A DNA stretch of 64,000 nucleotides from NCBI GenBank assembly GCA_902795275.1, contig CADBKQ010000020.1, positions 362-64,361 on the forward strand. The letters are read 5' to 3'. This DNA comes from an uncultured Eubacteriales bacterium (lineage in GTDB: Bacteria > Bacillota > Clostridia > Christensenellales > Aristaeellaceae). The stretch's first letter is position 1, and the number at the start of each line of letters is the position of its first letter. The notes under the pieces were generated by a model. That model was not told the DNA's origin, did no database searches, and saw nothing but the letters and a program-made list of their open reading frames with translations. The position numbers and the translations under genes are program-made. Positions 9,378 through 17,948 of this stretch are shown here, piece after piece.

Positions 9378-9490
9378 GGATTAGGGAATAGGGATTAGGG
9401 AATAGTCATTTTGTCTTGCTCTTTCGATGCACTTCCCATTGTATCGCACACTATTTATCGAATCCCTAATCCCTATTCCCTGATCCCTCC
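9374..9490. repeat. heptad-unit hairpin, family A, copy 1
   Basis: The left arm (9374-9405) is built from alternating 7-base units GGGATTA and GGGAATA. The right arm (9461-9490) is its near-perfect reverse complement (AATCCCT/ATTCCCT units). A 55-base unique spacer lies between them. The left arm contains the stop codon of the Sel1-repeat gene. Confidence 0.9.
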
Positions 9491-9543
9491 TTTGTACCTC
9501 GATTGAACCAATACGTTCAAATAAAATTCTGCTGCGTTCCCCG

Positions 9544-9572
9544 TTGCCCTTTTTTGCGTTATCTGGTAAAAT
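9544..9572 (+). promoter_or_regulatory. probable promoter of the ROK kinase gene
   Basis: TTGCCC (9544-9549) and TAAAAT (9567-9572) with a 17-base spacer, about 45 bases before the ribosome-binding site. Confidence 0.6.
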
Positions 9573-9626
9573 ACTGGTGGAAAACAACCGGCATACGGAT
9601 TCGCAGGATAAATGGAGGATGTTCTT

Positions 9627-10553
9627 ATGAAACTGAGAGTGGGCGTTGATCTGGGCGGCATGTCGGCCAAGCTGGGCGTTGTGAACGAGAATAACGAGAT
9701 TGTGGCTCATAAGGTCATTCCGACGGAGCACGGCATTACCTTTGAAGAAACCATCGCGAAGCTGGCGGAAGGCATCCTCAGCCTGGGCGATGTGGGCATC
9801 GTGGGCTTCGGCGTACCCAGCAGCCTGATGCCGGGCAGCGATATTGTGATCTACGCCAACAACCTGGGCTGGAAAAACAAGGACATCAAAGCGGAACTGG
9901 CCAAGCACCTGGGAGATATTCCCGTGTACGTGGCCAACGACGCGGACTCCGCCACCGTGGGCGAATACTTCCAGGGCGCGGGCCGGGGCTATCAGAGCGT
10001 GCTGATGCTGACGCTGGGTACCGGCGTCGGCGGCGGCTTCATCTATAACGGCCACCTGTACCGCGGCGGCAACGGCTGCGGCTTTGAGCCGGGCCACATG
10101 ACCATCCAGGTGGATGGCGTTCCCTGCACCTGCGGGAAGAAGGGCTGCCTGGAAAGCTATGCGTCCGCCTCCGCCATCATCCGGGAACTGAGCAACAGCG
10201 AAGTCCCGTCCCTGAAAGCGTTTATCGCCGAAAACGGCGGCAAGCCCACCGCCCGGATGCTGTTTGACGCCGTGCGCCAGGGCAACACCGCGGCCCAGGA
10301 TATTCTGGACAATTACGTGAAAGCCCTGGCCGTTGGCATCGGCTCCCTCGTCACCATCCTGCGGCCGCAGATCGTGCTGCTGGGCGGTGGGGTCAGCGCC
10401 GCGGGCGATTTGCTGTACCGTCCCCTGCGCGCCATGATGAAGGACACGGTGTTCGGCTACGACGTGATCGGCTGCCCCGAAATCGTGCCGGCCACTTTGG
10501 GCAACGACGCGGGCATCATCGGCGCGGCCATGCTGGATCACGTACTGCTGTAA
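9627..10553 (+). CDS. ROK family sugar kinase (glucokinase-like)
   Basis: The 308-residue protein has the ROK fold. It begins with the phosphate-binding motif VGVDLGGMSAKLGVV, carries the catalytic-aspartate segment VANDADSATVGE and TLGTGVGGG, and has the zinc-binding signature GHM followed by CTCGKKGCLE. The adenosine motif is IVLLGGGVS. Glucokinase is the commonest activity in proteins of this length, phosphorylating sugars after import, but other hexoses or aminosugars are possible. The ATG at 9627 is favoured over one at 9612 because GGAGG (9614-9618) lies seven bases before it and would otherwise be inside the coding sequence. There is no DNA-binding domain, so it is not a ROK repressor. 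Confidence 0.9.
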   Translation: MKLRVGVDLGGMSAKLGVVNENNEIVAHKVIPTEHGITFEETIAKLAEGILSLGDVGIVGFGVPSSLMPGSDIVIYANNLGWKNKDIKAELAKHLGDIPVYVANDADSATVGEYFQGAGRGYQSVLMLTLGTGVGGGFIYNGHLYRGGNGCGFEPGHMTIQVDGVPCTCGKKGCLESYASASAIIRELSNSEVPSLKAFIAENGGKPTARMLFDAVRQGNTAAQDILDNYVKALAVGIGSLVTILRPQIVLLGGGVSAAGDLLYRPLRAMMKDTVFGYDVIGCPEIVPATLGNDAGIIGAAMLDHVLL

Positions 10554-10594
10554 AGACAATTCAGCGGGTCAGGCGCGGTTTTCAGACGGAAAAC

Positions 10595-10624
10595 AGGGAC
10601 AATTTTTCTGATTTGTGGCATACT
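10595..10624 (+). promoter_or_regulatory. possible promoter of the coiled-coil protein gene
   Basis: GGGACA (10595-10600) and CATACT (10619-10624), 18-base spacer. The bases just before the -10 (CTGATTTGTGG) recur before the -10 at 14845. Confidence 0.45.
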
Positions 10625-10686
10625 TATCCTGTCGCCGGGGATGATATGGATATACCTGACGAGGCGCTCTGAAAGGAGGACATAAG

Positions 10687-11139
10687 ATGGAACAGATCAC
10701 CGAAGAATTGAAAAAAATGGTCAAGGCCGGCATGGGTGCCGTAGCCACCGGCGTGGAAATAACCCAGGAGGCCATTGAAACCTTCGCCAAGAAGGGCGAG
10801 CCCATTTACCAGCAGGCAAAATCCGTGGTGTCCGACGCCGCCGACAAGGTCCGGCAGGCGGTCAACGACGGCATCCAGAACATGAACTGCAAACCCAAGG
10901 CGGAGGAAATCATCAACAAGGTGAAGGATCTGACCCAGGATGAATGGGAACAGATTCGTGGAGCGGTCGACGATTTCTTCGCCCAGGCCAAGGAGAAAGC
11001 AGAACAGGCGGAAACCGCCGCGGAAGAAACCCCCGACGGCGCTGCCGACGCGGAAACGCCGAAACCGGACGTTGACCCGATGGACATTGCGGAATCCATG
11101 CAGACGCCGGACAACGCCGACGATCACCCGGAAGAATAA
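10687..11139 (+). CDS. small acidic coiled-coil protein, phasin-like
   Basis: A 150-residue protein with no recognised catalytic motif. Residues ~1-105 are predicted helical, with heptad-like spacing (ITEELKKMVKAGMGAVATGVEITQ). This is reminiscent of phasin-like or LEA/apolipoprotein-type amphipathic helices. The last ~45 residues are acidic and rich in Ala, Pro and Asp, probably disordered. There is no signal peptide or membrane segment. AAGGAGG precedes the ATG by 7 bases, a hairpin terminator follows, and it stands alone in its transcript. The function is unknown; phasin-like is only a description of the helix pattern. Confidence 0.8.
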   Translation: MEQITEELKKMVKAGMGAVATGVEITQEAIETFAKKGEPIYQQAKSVVSDAADKVRQAVNDGIQNMNCKPKAEEIINKVKDLTQDEWEQIRGAVDDFFAQAKEKAEQAETAAEETPDGAADAETPKPDVDPMDIAESMQTPDNADDHPEE

Positions 11140-11152
11140 CCTTCCGCAAAAG

Positions 11153-11190
11153 AACAGGGAGCGCTTCATGCGAGGCGCTCCCTGTTGCTA
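11153..11190 (+). terminator. hairpin terminator after the coiled-coil gene
   Basis: A 12-bp stem, AACAGGGAGCGC with GCGCTCCCTGTT, and a 10-base loop. The downstream T-run is weak (TTGCTATGCTT), so termination may be incomplete. It lies between convergent genes. Confidence 0.6.
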
Positions 11191-11249
11191 TGCTTCGATG
11201 TTTTCCGTTCTTTCGGGAAGGGGTTTTCCGGAGACGCAATGCCGCCGGA

Positions 11250-11783
11250 TCAATAGTTTTCCGCCTTGACCTGGAAATACGCCTGGGGATGGGCGCAGAC
11301 GGGGCAGACCTCGGGGGCCTGTTTGCCCACCACGATGTGGCCGCAGTTGGCGCACTGCCAGATCATGTCGCCGTCCTTGGAGAACACCAGGCCGCCTTCC
11401 ACGTTGGCCAGCAGCTTGCGGTAGCGTTCCTCATGCTCTTTCTCAATCGCGCCCACGCCCTCGAACAGCTTGGCGATGTCCTCAAAGCCTTCTTCCCGGG
11501 CTTCCTTGGCGAAGGTGGCGTACATGTCCGTCCATTCAAAGTTCTCGCCCTCGGCGGCGGCCAGCAGGTTTTCTGCGGTGGTGCCGATGCCGCCCAGCAG
11601 CTTGAACCAGATTTTGGCGTGCTCTTTTTCGTTGTCGGCGGTTTCGGTGAAGATGTTGGCAATCTGCACGAAGCCTTCCTTCTTGGCCTTGGAGGCGAAA
11701 TAGGTGTACTTGTTGCGGGCCTGGCTTTCGCCGGCGAACGCGTCGCGCAGGTTTTGTTCCGTCTTGCTGCCTTTCAGTTCCAT
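11250..11783 (-). CDS. rbr: rubrerythrin
   Basis: The 177-residue product has a ferritin-like diiron domain with E-x-x-H motifs ([10 protein letters not shown] and [10 protein letters not shown]) and the glutamates of [14 protein letters not shown]-terminal rubredoxin-like domain binds iron through CANCGH and CPVCAH. Rubrerythrin reduces hydrogen peroxide in the cytoplasm of anaerobes, with electrons from rubredoxin or NADH-linked partners. The start is set at 11783, because GGAGG then lies 9 bases upstream; the in-frame ATG at 11792 would touch the ribosome-binding site. Length and order match standard rubrerythrins. Confidence 0.96.
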   Translation of the reverse strand: MELKGSKTEQNLRDAFAGESQARNKYTYFASKAKKEGFVQIANIFTETADNEKEHAKIWFKLLGGIGTTAENLLAAAEGENFEWTDMYATFAKEAREEGFEDIAKLFEGVGAIEKEHEERYRKLLANVEGGLVFSKDGDMIWQCANCGHIVVGKQAPEVCPVCAHPQAYFQVKAENY

Positions 11784-11871
11784 GAATTGCATCCTCCTTG
11801 AAAAGATGTATTGATGTTATTTTTTCCATGCCGGGATAATTTTATTATTCGCTTTTCATGCCCGGAATCCT

Positions 11872-12312
11872 CTATTTTTCCAGCGTTTTTCTCATATAGT
11901 TTTTATCCTGTTCATACTCATAGCCGAAATGCCGATAGAATAGGCGGGAGGCTTCGTAACCCGCGCCGCCCAAATGCACCAGGACGCCGCGCTTGCCGCT
12001 TTCCCGCAGATGCTTTTCCGCGTGAAGATACAGGCGGCTGCCAATCCCCTGCCGTTTCATGGCGGCTTTCACATAAAAACGGTGCAGCCGCACATCCGCC
12101 GTGCCGGGAATGGAACTGTATCCGATGCAGCCGATCACGCGGCCTGCGTCGGACAGGGCCAGCCAGAACATATCGCCCTTGTCCAGATAATTTTTCCGGA
12201 TGTCCAATAAATCCTCGTTCAGGGTCGGCACCCGGCCGATGGCGTCCTTGGCCTCCAGCACCATGAAGATCAGGTCGTCCCGGTATTTTTCCTCAAAGAG
12301 AACGATGCGCAT
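11872..12312 (-). CDS. GNAT family N-acetyltransferase
   Basis: A 146-residue GNAT domain. The acetyl-CoA loop is RQGIGS in VKAAMKRQGIGSRLY, preceded by a beta4 strand (VRLHRFYV). The C-terminal part (EASRLFYRHFGYEYEQDKNYMRKTL) is typical of small-molecule or protein acetyltransferases with unknown substrate. The start at 12312 has AGGAGG seven bases upstream, and the longer open frame to 12375 lacks a ribosome-binding site and overlaps the terminator of the preceding gene. It probably has its own promoter, since that terminator lies just upstream. Confidence 0.85.
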   Translation of the reverse strand: MRIVLFEEKYRDDLIFMVLEAKDAIGRVPTLNEDLLDIRKNYLDKGDMFWLALSDAGRVIGCIGYSSIPGTADVRLHRFYVKAAMKRQGIGSRLYLHAEKHLRESGKRGVLVHLGGAGYEASRLFYRHFGYEYEQDKNYMRKTLEK

Positions 12313-12332
12313 AGCGGCCTCCTCCCGCGCTT

Positions 12333-12372
12333 TTGAAAAACGAGGCAGGGCAATGCAGCCTCTGCCTCGTTC
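12333..12372 (-). terminator. rho-independent terminator of the beta-helix protein gene
   Basis: Read on the minus strand, AACGAGGCAG pairs with CTGCCTCGTT, followed by TTTTTC. It begins ten bases after the stop of the gene at 12382. Confidence 0.85.
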
Positions 12373-12381
12373 CAATCCCGC

Positions 12382-13044
12382 TTACTTTTTGCGCAGGACG
12401 ATTTCGTTTTTGTTTTTGAAGATGTGGTCGGCGGGAATCACGCCGCGGACGCAGGAGGTGGGGTAGACGCTGGCCCTCGGCCCCAGCACAGTGCCGGGAT
12501 TCAGCACGCTGTTGCAGCCCACTTCCACCAGGTCGCCCACCATGGCCCCGAACTTTTTCCGGCCGGTGGCGATTTCCTCTTTTCCGTCCTTGACGACCAC
12601 CAGGGTCTTGTCGCTCTTGACGTTGGAGGTCACGGAGCCCGCGCCCATGTGGCTCTTGTAGCCCATCACGGAGTCGCCAACATAGTTGAAATGGGGCACC
12701 TGCACGCCGTCGAACAGGATGGCGTTTTTGATTTCTACGGAATTGCCCACCACCGCGCCGTCGCCCACCAGGGCGCTGCCCCGGATGAACGCGCAGTGGC
12801 GCACCTCGGTTTTATGCCCGATGATGCAGGGGGGATTCAGCAGGGCGGAGGGGTACACGTTCGCGTCCTTGGCCACCCATACGCCGGGCTTCACTTCGTC
12901 AAATTCGTCCTTGGGCAGGGTCGGCCCCAGGGCCAGGATAAAGTCCTTGATGCCGTCCAGCGCTTCCCAGGGGTATTCCGTCTTTTCCAGCAGCGGGGCC
13001 GCAAGGGTGTGGGAAAGATCATAAAGGTCTTTGGTCTTATACAT
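12382..13044 (-). CDS. left-handed beta-helix (GlmU C-terminal-like) acyltransferase-like protein
   Basis: The 220-residue protein contains hexapeptide repeats forming a left-handed beta-helix from ~60 on (VWVAKDANVYPSALLNPP, CIIGHKTEVRHCAFI, SALVGDGAVVGNSVEIK). This resembles the C-terminal acetyltransferase half of GlmU, including MGAGSVTSNVK, a match to the GAGTITANYDG-like segment that binds acetyl-CoA. It lacks the uridylyltransferase half. It sits 142 bases from glmM on the same strand, so a part in UDP-GlcNAc supply (GlcN-1-P acetylation or a related sugar) is plausible. AGGTG precedes the ATG. Confidence 0.8.
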   Translation of the reverse strand: MYKTKDLYDLSHTLAAPLLEKTEYPWEALDGIKDFILALGPTLPKDEFDEVKPGVWVAKDANVYPSALLNPPCIIGHKTEVRHCAFIRGSALVGDGAVVGNSVEIKNAILFDGVQVPHFNYVGDSVMGYKSHMGAGSVTSNVKSDKTLVVVKDGKEEIATGRKKFGAMVGDLVEVGCNSVLNPGTVLGPRASVYPTSCVRGVIPADHIFKNKNEIVLRKK

Positions 13045-13068
13045 GATGACACCTCGTTCGTTGTTTTT

Positions 13069-13182
13069 AGGTAGGAGGTAGGAAGTAGGAGGTTGAATAA
13101 TGATTACGCTTTAATCCATAAAAGCCGGGATTGCGTTTCATCTCCCGACTATAGAAAACCTCCTACCTTCTACTTCCTACCT
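13069..13182. repeat. heptad-unit hairpin, family B, copy 1
   Basis: The left arm (13069-13094) has units GTAGGAG/GTAGGAA. The right arm (13157-13182) is the reverse complement with two mismatches. A 62-base unique spacer separates them. The right arm starts four bases after the glmM stop when read on the glmM strand. Confidence 0.9.
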
Positions 13183-13186
13183 GTTT

Positions 13187-14533
13187 TTATTCTTTGACCA
13201 GTTTTTCCTGCTTCATCACGTCCACGATATAGTCCACCCACTTCTGGCAGGTTTCCTTCTTGCTGGCTTCCACCATCACGCGGACCACGGGTTCGGTGCC
13301 GCTCTTGCGCAGCAGGGTGCGGCCGTCGCCTTCCAGCTCCTTCATGGCCTGTTTGTTCGCCGCCTGCACGGCGGGATTGTTGATGGCCGCTTCCTTGTCG
13401 AACACCTTCACGTTCTGCAGCACCTTGGGATAGAGCTGCACGGGCTCCGCCAGCTTGGAGAGGGGCAGCTTCTGATCCAGCATGGCCTGCATGATCTTGA
13501 TGGAGGTCAGCACGCCGTCGCCGGTGGTGGCATACTTGGCGAAGATGATATGGCCGCTTTCCTCGCCGCCGATGAGATGGCCGCCCTGGCGCATGCACTC
13601 GTACACGAACCGGTCGCCCACCTGGGTCTCCATCCAGTCAATGCCCGCATCCTTGAGAGCCTTGGTGAAGCCGTAGTTGCTCATCACGGTGGACACCACG
13701 GTGTTGGTGGTCAGCTTGTCGCGCTTCTTCATGTAGGTGCCGTAGATGTACAGAATCTGGTCGCCGTCCACCAGGTTGCCGTGTTCGTCCACAGCCAGGC
13801 AGCGGTCGGCGTCGCCGTCGTAGGCGAAGCCCACGTCCAGATGATTCTCCACCACGTACTTCTGCAAGCCCTCGATGTGGGTGGAGCCGCAATTCGTGTT
13901 GATGTTCACGCCGTCGGGGGTGTTGTTGATCACATAGGTTTCCGCGCCGAGGGCTTCAAACACGGACTTGGCGATCATCCAGGTGCTGCCGTTGGCGCAG
14001 TCCAGGCCCACCTTCACGCCCTTGAAGGAGAAGCGGGCCAGGGAAATCAGATAGCCGATATAGCGGTTGCGCCCGGCGGCGTAGTCGATGGTGCGGCCGA
14101 TGTTGTCCCGGATGGCGTAAGGCGCTTCGGGCAGCTCGCCGTCAATGTACTTTTCGATCTGGTTGGTCACTTCGTCGGCCATCTTTTCGCCGTTGCCGTT
14201 GATCAGCTTGATGCCGTTGTCGTAATAGGGATTGTGGCTGGCGGAAATCATGATGCCGCAGTCAAACCGTTCGCTGCGGGTCACATACGCCACGGAGGGC
14301 GTGGTGGTCACGTGCAGCAGGTACACGTCCGCGCCGCTGGCGGTCAGGCCTGCGGACAGGGCATATTCAAACATGTAGCTGGACAGGCGGGTGTCCTTGC
14401 CGATGACGATGCGCGCCTTATGGCCCCGTCCGTAATAATATCCGATGTAGCGGCCTACCTTGAAAGCGTGCTCCACGGTGAGGTTGACGTTGGCTTCTCC
14501 ACGGAACCCGTCCGTGCCAAAGTATTTGCCCAT
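13187..14533 (-). CDS. glmM: phosphoglucosamine mutase
   Basis: The 448-residue enzyme converts glucosamine-6-phosphate to glucosamine-1-phosphate for UDP-GlcNAc, peptidoglycan and teichoic acid synthesis. The signature of the alpha-D-phosphohexomutase family is complete: the active-site serine loop MISASHNPYYDNGIKL (phosphoserine in SASHN, ~100), the metal-binding DGDADR (~240) and the sugar-phosphate loop RKSGTEPVVRV near the C-terminus. AAGGAGG lies 8 bases before the ATG. It is the first gene after a strong minus-strand promoter (14605-14633). Confidence 0.97.
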   Translation of the reverse strand: MGKYFGTDGFRGEANVNLTVEHAFKVGRYIGYYYGRGHKARIVIGKDTRLSSYMFEYALSAGLTASGADVYLLHVTTTPSVAYVTRSERFDCGIMISASHNPYYDNGIKLINGNGEKMADEVTNQIEKYIDGELPEAPYAIRDNIGRTIDYAAGRNRYIGYLISLARFSFKGVKVGLDCANGSTWMIAKSVFEALGAETYVINNTPDGVNINTNCGSTHIEGLQKYVVENHLDVGFAYDGDADRCLAVDEHGNLVDGDQILYIYGTYMKKRDKLTTNTVVSTVMSNYGFTKALKDAGIDWMETQVGDRFVYECMRQGGHLIGGEESGHIIFAKYATTGDGVLTSIKIMQAMLDQKLPLSKLAEPVQLYPKVLQNVKVFDKEAAINNPAVQAANKQAMKELEGDGRTLLRKSGTEPVVRVMVEASKKETCQKWVDYIVDVMKQEKLVKE

Positions 14534-14604
14534 GATTGTTTCCTCCTTGCGCCCGGTTGATCCTCATTCGGCGCGTTTCGTCGTCCATAAAAATGAACTT
14601 CGTT

Positions 14605-14633
14605 ATTATAATCTACCGGAAAATGGATGTCAA
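14605..14633 (-). promoter_or_regulatory. strong promoter of glmM
   Basis: Minus strand: TTGACA (14633-14628), 17-base spacer, TATAAT (14610-14605). It matches the sigma-A consensus exactly. Confidence 0.92.
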
Positions 14634-14821
14634 GTTTCCGGGGAATTGTCAGCAAAGGTTGCCATTTTCAATCAACAAATGCTTTCGTTCTTGCAAAATA
14701 ATGCGTATTATTGCAAACGATTCTGTTCTTGACTTTTGAAATTCCAATATATGTATTTTCATAACATTCTTGATTTCAGGCAGGCTTCTCTCCTCCTGGA
14801 TCGTTGTATCTGCGCGGGGAT

Positions 14822-14850
14822 TGTTTTTTCCCCCTGATTTGTGGTATACT
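14822..14850 (+). promoter_or_regulatory. probable promoter of the class A PBP gene
   Basis: TATACT (14845-14850) with a weak TGTTTT-like -35 at 17 bases upstream. TTTTTT and CTGATTTGTGG precede the -10. The start codon follows about 50 bases later. Confidence 0.6.
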
Positions 14851-14898
14851 GGCGTTGCCGACGCATGACAATGCGGCGCGATATGAAGGAGAACAGCT

Positions 14899-17898
14899 GT
14901 GAGACGGAAAAGGAGAAACGCGGAAATACCGGACGTTTATCCGGATCAATATGCGGAATCGCCCTGGATGGCGGATGAATCCATCGACGGCATGAACGGC
15001 GCGGATGGGGAAGCGTATCCCGCGGAGGAAGGCGGCTATGAGGCGGAGGCCGAAGCGCCGCAATACGCCGAGGAAACGGAAGAGGCGCCGGAGGAGGACT
15101 ACGGCTATCCGCCGCAGGGCCAGGACCCTTACGTGTCTGCCCAGAACGCGGGCTTTTCCAGCGAATGGCTGGGCGAAGACCAGTATGCGGACGAGGAGCA
15201 GGAGCCTCCCAAACGCACGATCTTCAAGCCCCGCACGCGAAAGCCTTCGTTTATTCTGGCGGTGGCGGTCAATTCGTTCCGCACCCTGATCCTGCTGGTG
15301 CTGATTTTTATGCTGGCGGGCCTGGGCGCGGTGATCGGCGTGGCGAAAGCCTATATGGAAACCGCCCCCACCCTCGACTTGACTGCCATCGACGATCAGG
15401 CGCAGACGTCGTTTATTTACGACGCCGACGGCAACCTGATCACCGACTATAAAGGCACGGAGAACCGCATCATGGTGTCCATCGACACCATGCCCCTGAC
15501 GCTGCGAAACGCCTTCGTGGCGGTGGAGGATGCCCGGTTTTACACCCACAACGGCATCGACGTGAAGCGCATCGTGGGCGCGTTCATCAGCAACTTTGTC
15601 ACCGGCGGACAGCAGGGCGGTTCCACCATCACCCAGCAGCTGATCAAAAACACGCTGCTGTCCAGCGAGCAAAGCTACAAGCGGAAGATTCAGGAAGCCT
15701 ACCTGGCTATGCAGCTGGAGATCCAGTATTCCAAGAGCGAGATTCTGGAATCCTATCTGAACACGATCTACCTGGGCGAGGACTATTACGGCGTGAAGGT
15801 CGCCGCCTACAACTATTTCGGCAAGGATAACCTGAACGACCTGACCCTGCGGGAATGCGCCATGCTGGCGGGCATGACCAAGAACCCATATTATTATAAT
15901 CCCCGCCGGAATTATTATACCCGGCAGAGCGACACCACCGATTACCGGAAAATCACCAACGACCGCACGGACTATGTGCTGCGCTGCATGTACGAAAACC
16001 AGTTCATTTCCTATGACCAGTACATGGACGCGCTGGATCCGGAAAAAGCCAACGTGCTGGCAAAGTCCCCCTCCTCCACGGCGCTGTATCCCTATGCGCA
16101 TTATGTGGAATACGCCATCCGGGACGTGGTGAAAACCCTGCTGGTGATCAACGGCCTGGAGGATACCTCCCAGAACCGGGCAAAGATGGAGCAGCAATTG
16201 CGCACCGGCGGCTATCATGTGTACCTGGCGCTGGACACCCAGATTCAGGAAACCGTGGAGCGCACGCTGCAAACCTATGCCGACTATCCCGCCCTGCGCG
16301 ACCCGGCGGATAAGGTCTACCGCGCCCGGAACGCCGACGGCACCTATGACGAAATCATCCAGCCCCAGGCCGCGGCCGTGGTGCTGGATTACCGCACGGG
16401 GGAACTGAAAGCCATCGTGGGCAGCCGGACGCCTCCCACGAAGCGCAAGACCCTGAACCGGGCGTCGGACATGAACATGCCTGTGGGCTCCTCCATCAAG
16501 CCCATTTCGGTATACGCCCCGTCCATTGAATTCGGCTATGGCGCGGGCGCCGTGCTGTACAACATGCCCCTGCCCATTTCCGGCTGGAAAGGCAGCGACG
16601 GCAAGGATTCCTGGCCCCAGAACTACGGTGGCTCCTCCTACCGCGGCCCCGAAACCATGCGCACAGCCCTGATGCGCAGCGACAATACGGCGGCGGCTGA
16701 CGCCCTGATGCGGATCGTGGGCGTGGAAAATTCAGCGGAATTTCTGCTGCGGCTGGGCGTATCGGAAGAGCACATCAACCGCACGCCCTTCGGCCTGGCG
16801 CTGGGCAGCAGCGGCATTTCTCCGGTGGAGATGGCGGTGGCCTTCGGCGTGCTGGGCAACGGCGGCGTGTATCAAAGCCCCATCACCTTCCTGGGCATTG
16901 CCGACAGCAACAAGAATCCCATCTACGACGCCCACGCCAACCAGATTCGGCGGCAAGTGTTCAGGCCTTCCACCGCCTGGCTGACGGTGGACATGATGAA
17001 GGACGCCGTTTCTTCCGGCACCGGCACCGCCGCCAAGATCAAAGGCCAGACCGTGGCGGGCAAAACGGGCACCAACTCCGACCAGAAGGGCGTGTTCTTT
17101 GCCGGGCTCACCGGCTGGTACTGCGGCACGGTGTGGATCGGGCATGACAACTACAAAGCCCTGTCTTCCAAAACTACCGGCGGCAACAGCGCCGCCAAGC
17201 TGTGGAAGGCTTTCATGCAGCCCATTCACCAGGGCCTTTCCAACCACGACATCATGGAGGGAAGGGCGGAGGATTACGGCCTCAAAAAAGTGACCACCTG
17301 CAACGTATCCGGGCAGCTGGCGACCGACGCCTGCAAATATGACGTGATGGGCTACGGCACCAGCACCGATTACTGGCCCGCCGAAACCGCGCCCGTCGTG
17401 GCTTGCCAGATGCATGAGATCCTCGACATCTGCGATGAAAGCGGCATGCTGGCGACGGGCTTCTGCCCCTCCCACAGCAAAAAAGGCGTGGTGCTGATTC
17501 CCATCGGCCACCCGCGCCTGTACGAGTTTACAGGCACCAGCTACAGCAGCGTGCTGACGGATTACCTGGGCGAATACGCCGGCCTCCGCCGCACCACCGA
17601 CAATAACGCAAACAACGCCCTTATGCAGGCGCATACCTGCGTGCTGCATCAGACGCCGGTATTCTCCTATGAGCAGACGCAGCTGAACCAGCAAATGTCA
17701 TCCGACGCCCTGCGGCTGCTGGAAAGCGCCCGCCAGCAGCTGGCAAATACGCCGGAGGATCATCCCACCTATGCCGCGCTGGTGTACGCGATCAATAACC
17801 TGAGCAGTCTCCTTTCCTCCAGCCCGTCCACGGACACGCTGGCTGCCGCCATGGGCGCGCTGACCCAGGCCATGGCCAACGCCCAGGGAAGCTGGTAA
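14899..17898 (+). CDS. class A penicillin-binding protein (transglycosylase/transpeptidase)
   Basis: A 999-residue bifunctional peptidoglycan synthase. Residues 1-~115 are an acidic cytoplasmic tail rich in Glu, Tyr and Pro, longer than usual. A membrane anchor follows (~117-150). The GT51 glycosyltransferase has EDARFYTHNGID and QGGSTITQQLIKN (~205-260). The transpeptidase domain has SSIK (the nucleophile serine, ~532), SDN (~595) and KTGT (~721). A C-terminal extension of ~200 residues carries cysteine-containing segments (CNVSGQLATDACKYD, CDESGMLATGFC). It starts with GTG, with GAAGGAG eight bases upstream. It is a stand-alone gene and meets tdk at a shared terminator. Confidence 0.95.
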   Translation: MRRKRRNAEIPDVYPDQYAESPWMADESIDGMNGADGEAYPAEEGGYEAEAEAPQYAEETEEAPEEDYGYPPQGQDPYVSAQNAGFSSEWLGEDQYADEEQEPPKRTIFKPRTRKPSFILAVAVNSFRTLILLVLIFMLAGLGAVIGVAKAYMETAPTLDLTAIDDQAQTSFIYDADGNLITDYKGTENRIMVSIDTMPLTLRNAFVAVEDARFYTHNGIDVKRIVGAFISNFVTGGQQGGSTITQQLIKNTLLSSEQSYKRKIQEAYLAMQLEIQYSKSEILESYLNTIYLGEDYYGVKVAAYNYFGKDNLNDLTLRECAMLAGMTKNPYYYNPRRNYYTRQSDTTDYRKITNDRTDYVLRCMYENQFISYDQYMDALDPEKANVLAKSPSSTALYPYAHYVEYAIRDVVKTLLVINGLEDTSQNRAKMEQQLRTGGYHVYLALDTQIQETVERTLQTYADYPALRDPADKVYRARNADGTYDEIIQPQAAAVVLDYRTGELKAIVGSRTPPTKRKTLNRASDMNMPVGSSIKPISVYAPSIEFGYGAGAVLYNMPLPISGWKGSDGKDSWPQNYGGSSYRGPETMRTALMRSDNTAAADALMRIVGVENSAEFLLRLGVSEEHINRTPFGLALGSSGISPVEMAVAFGVLGNGGVYQSPITFLGIADSNKNPIYDAHANQIRRQVFRPSTAWLTVDMMKDAVSSGTGTAAKIKGQTVAGKTGTNSDQKGVFFAGLTGWYCGTVWIGHDNYKALSSKTTGGNSAAKLWKAFMQPIHQGLSNHDIMEGRAEDYGLKKVTTCNVSGQLATDACKYDVMGYGTSTDYWPAETAPVVACQMHEILDICDESGMLATGFCPSHSKKGVVLIPIGHPRLYEFTGTSYSSVLTDYLGEYAGLRRTTDNNANNALMQAHTCVLHQTPVFSYEQTQLNQQMSSDALRLLESARQQLANTPEDHPTYAALVYAINNLSSLLSSSPSTDTLAAAMGALTQAMANAQGSW

Positions 17899-17911
17899 TA
17901 AACATCAACAT

Positions 17912-17942
17912 AAAACGGAAGGCTTTCGCAGCCTTCCGTTTT
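17912..17942. terminator. bidirectional terminator between PBP and tdk
   Basis: Stem AAAACGGAAGGCT with AGCCTTCCGTTTT and a 5-base loop. The flanking A and T runs let it serve both the plus-strand PBP gene and the minus-strand tdk operon. Confidence 0.9.
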
Positions 17943-17948
17943 GTGTCT

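Noticed and set aside
9374..9490. CRISPR-like repeat array
   Set aside because: The repeats are 7-base units in mirrored arms, not direct repeats of ~30 bases with unique spacers, and no cas genes are present.
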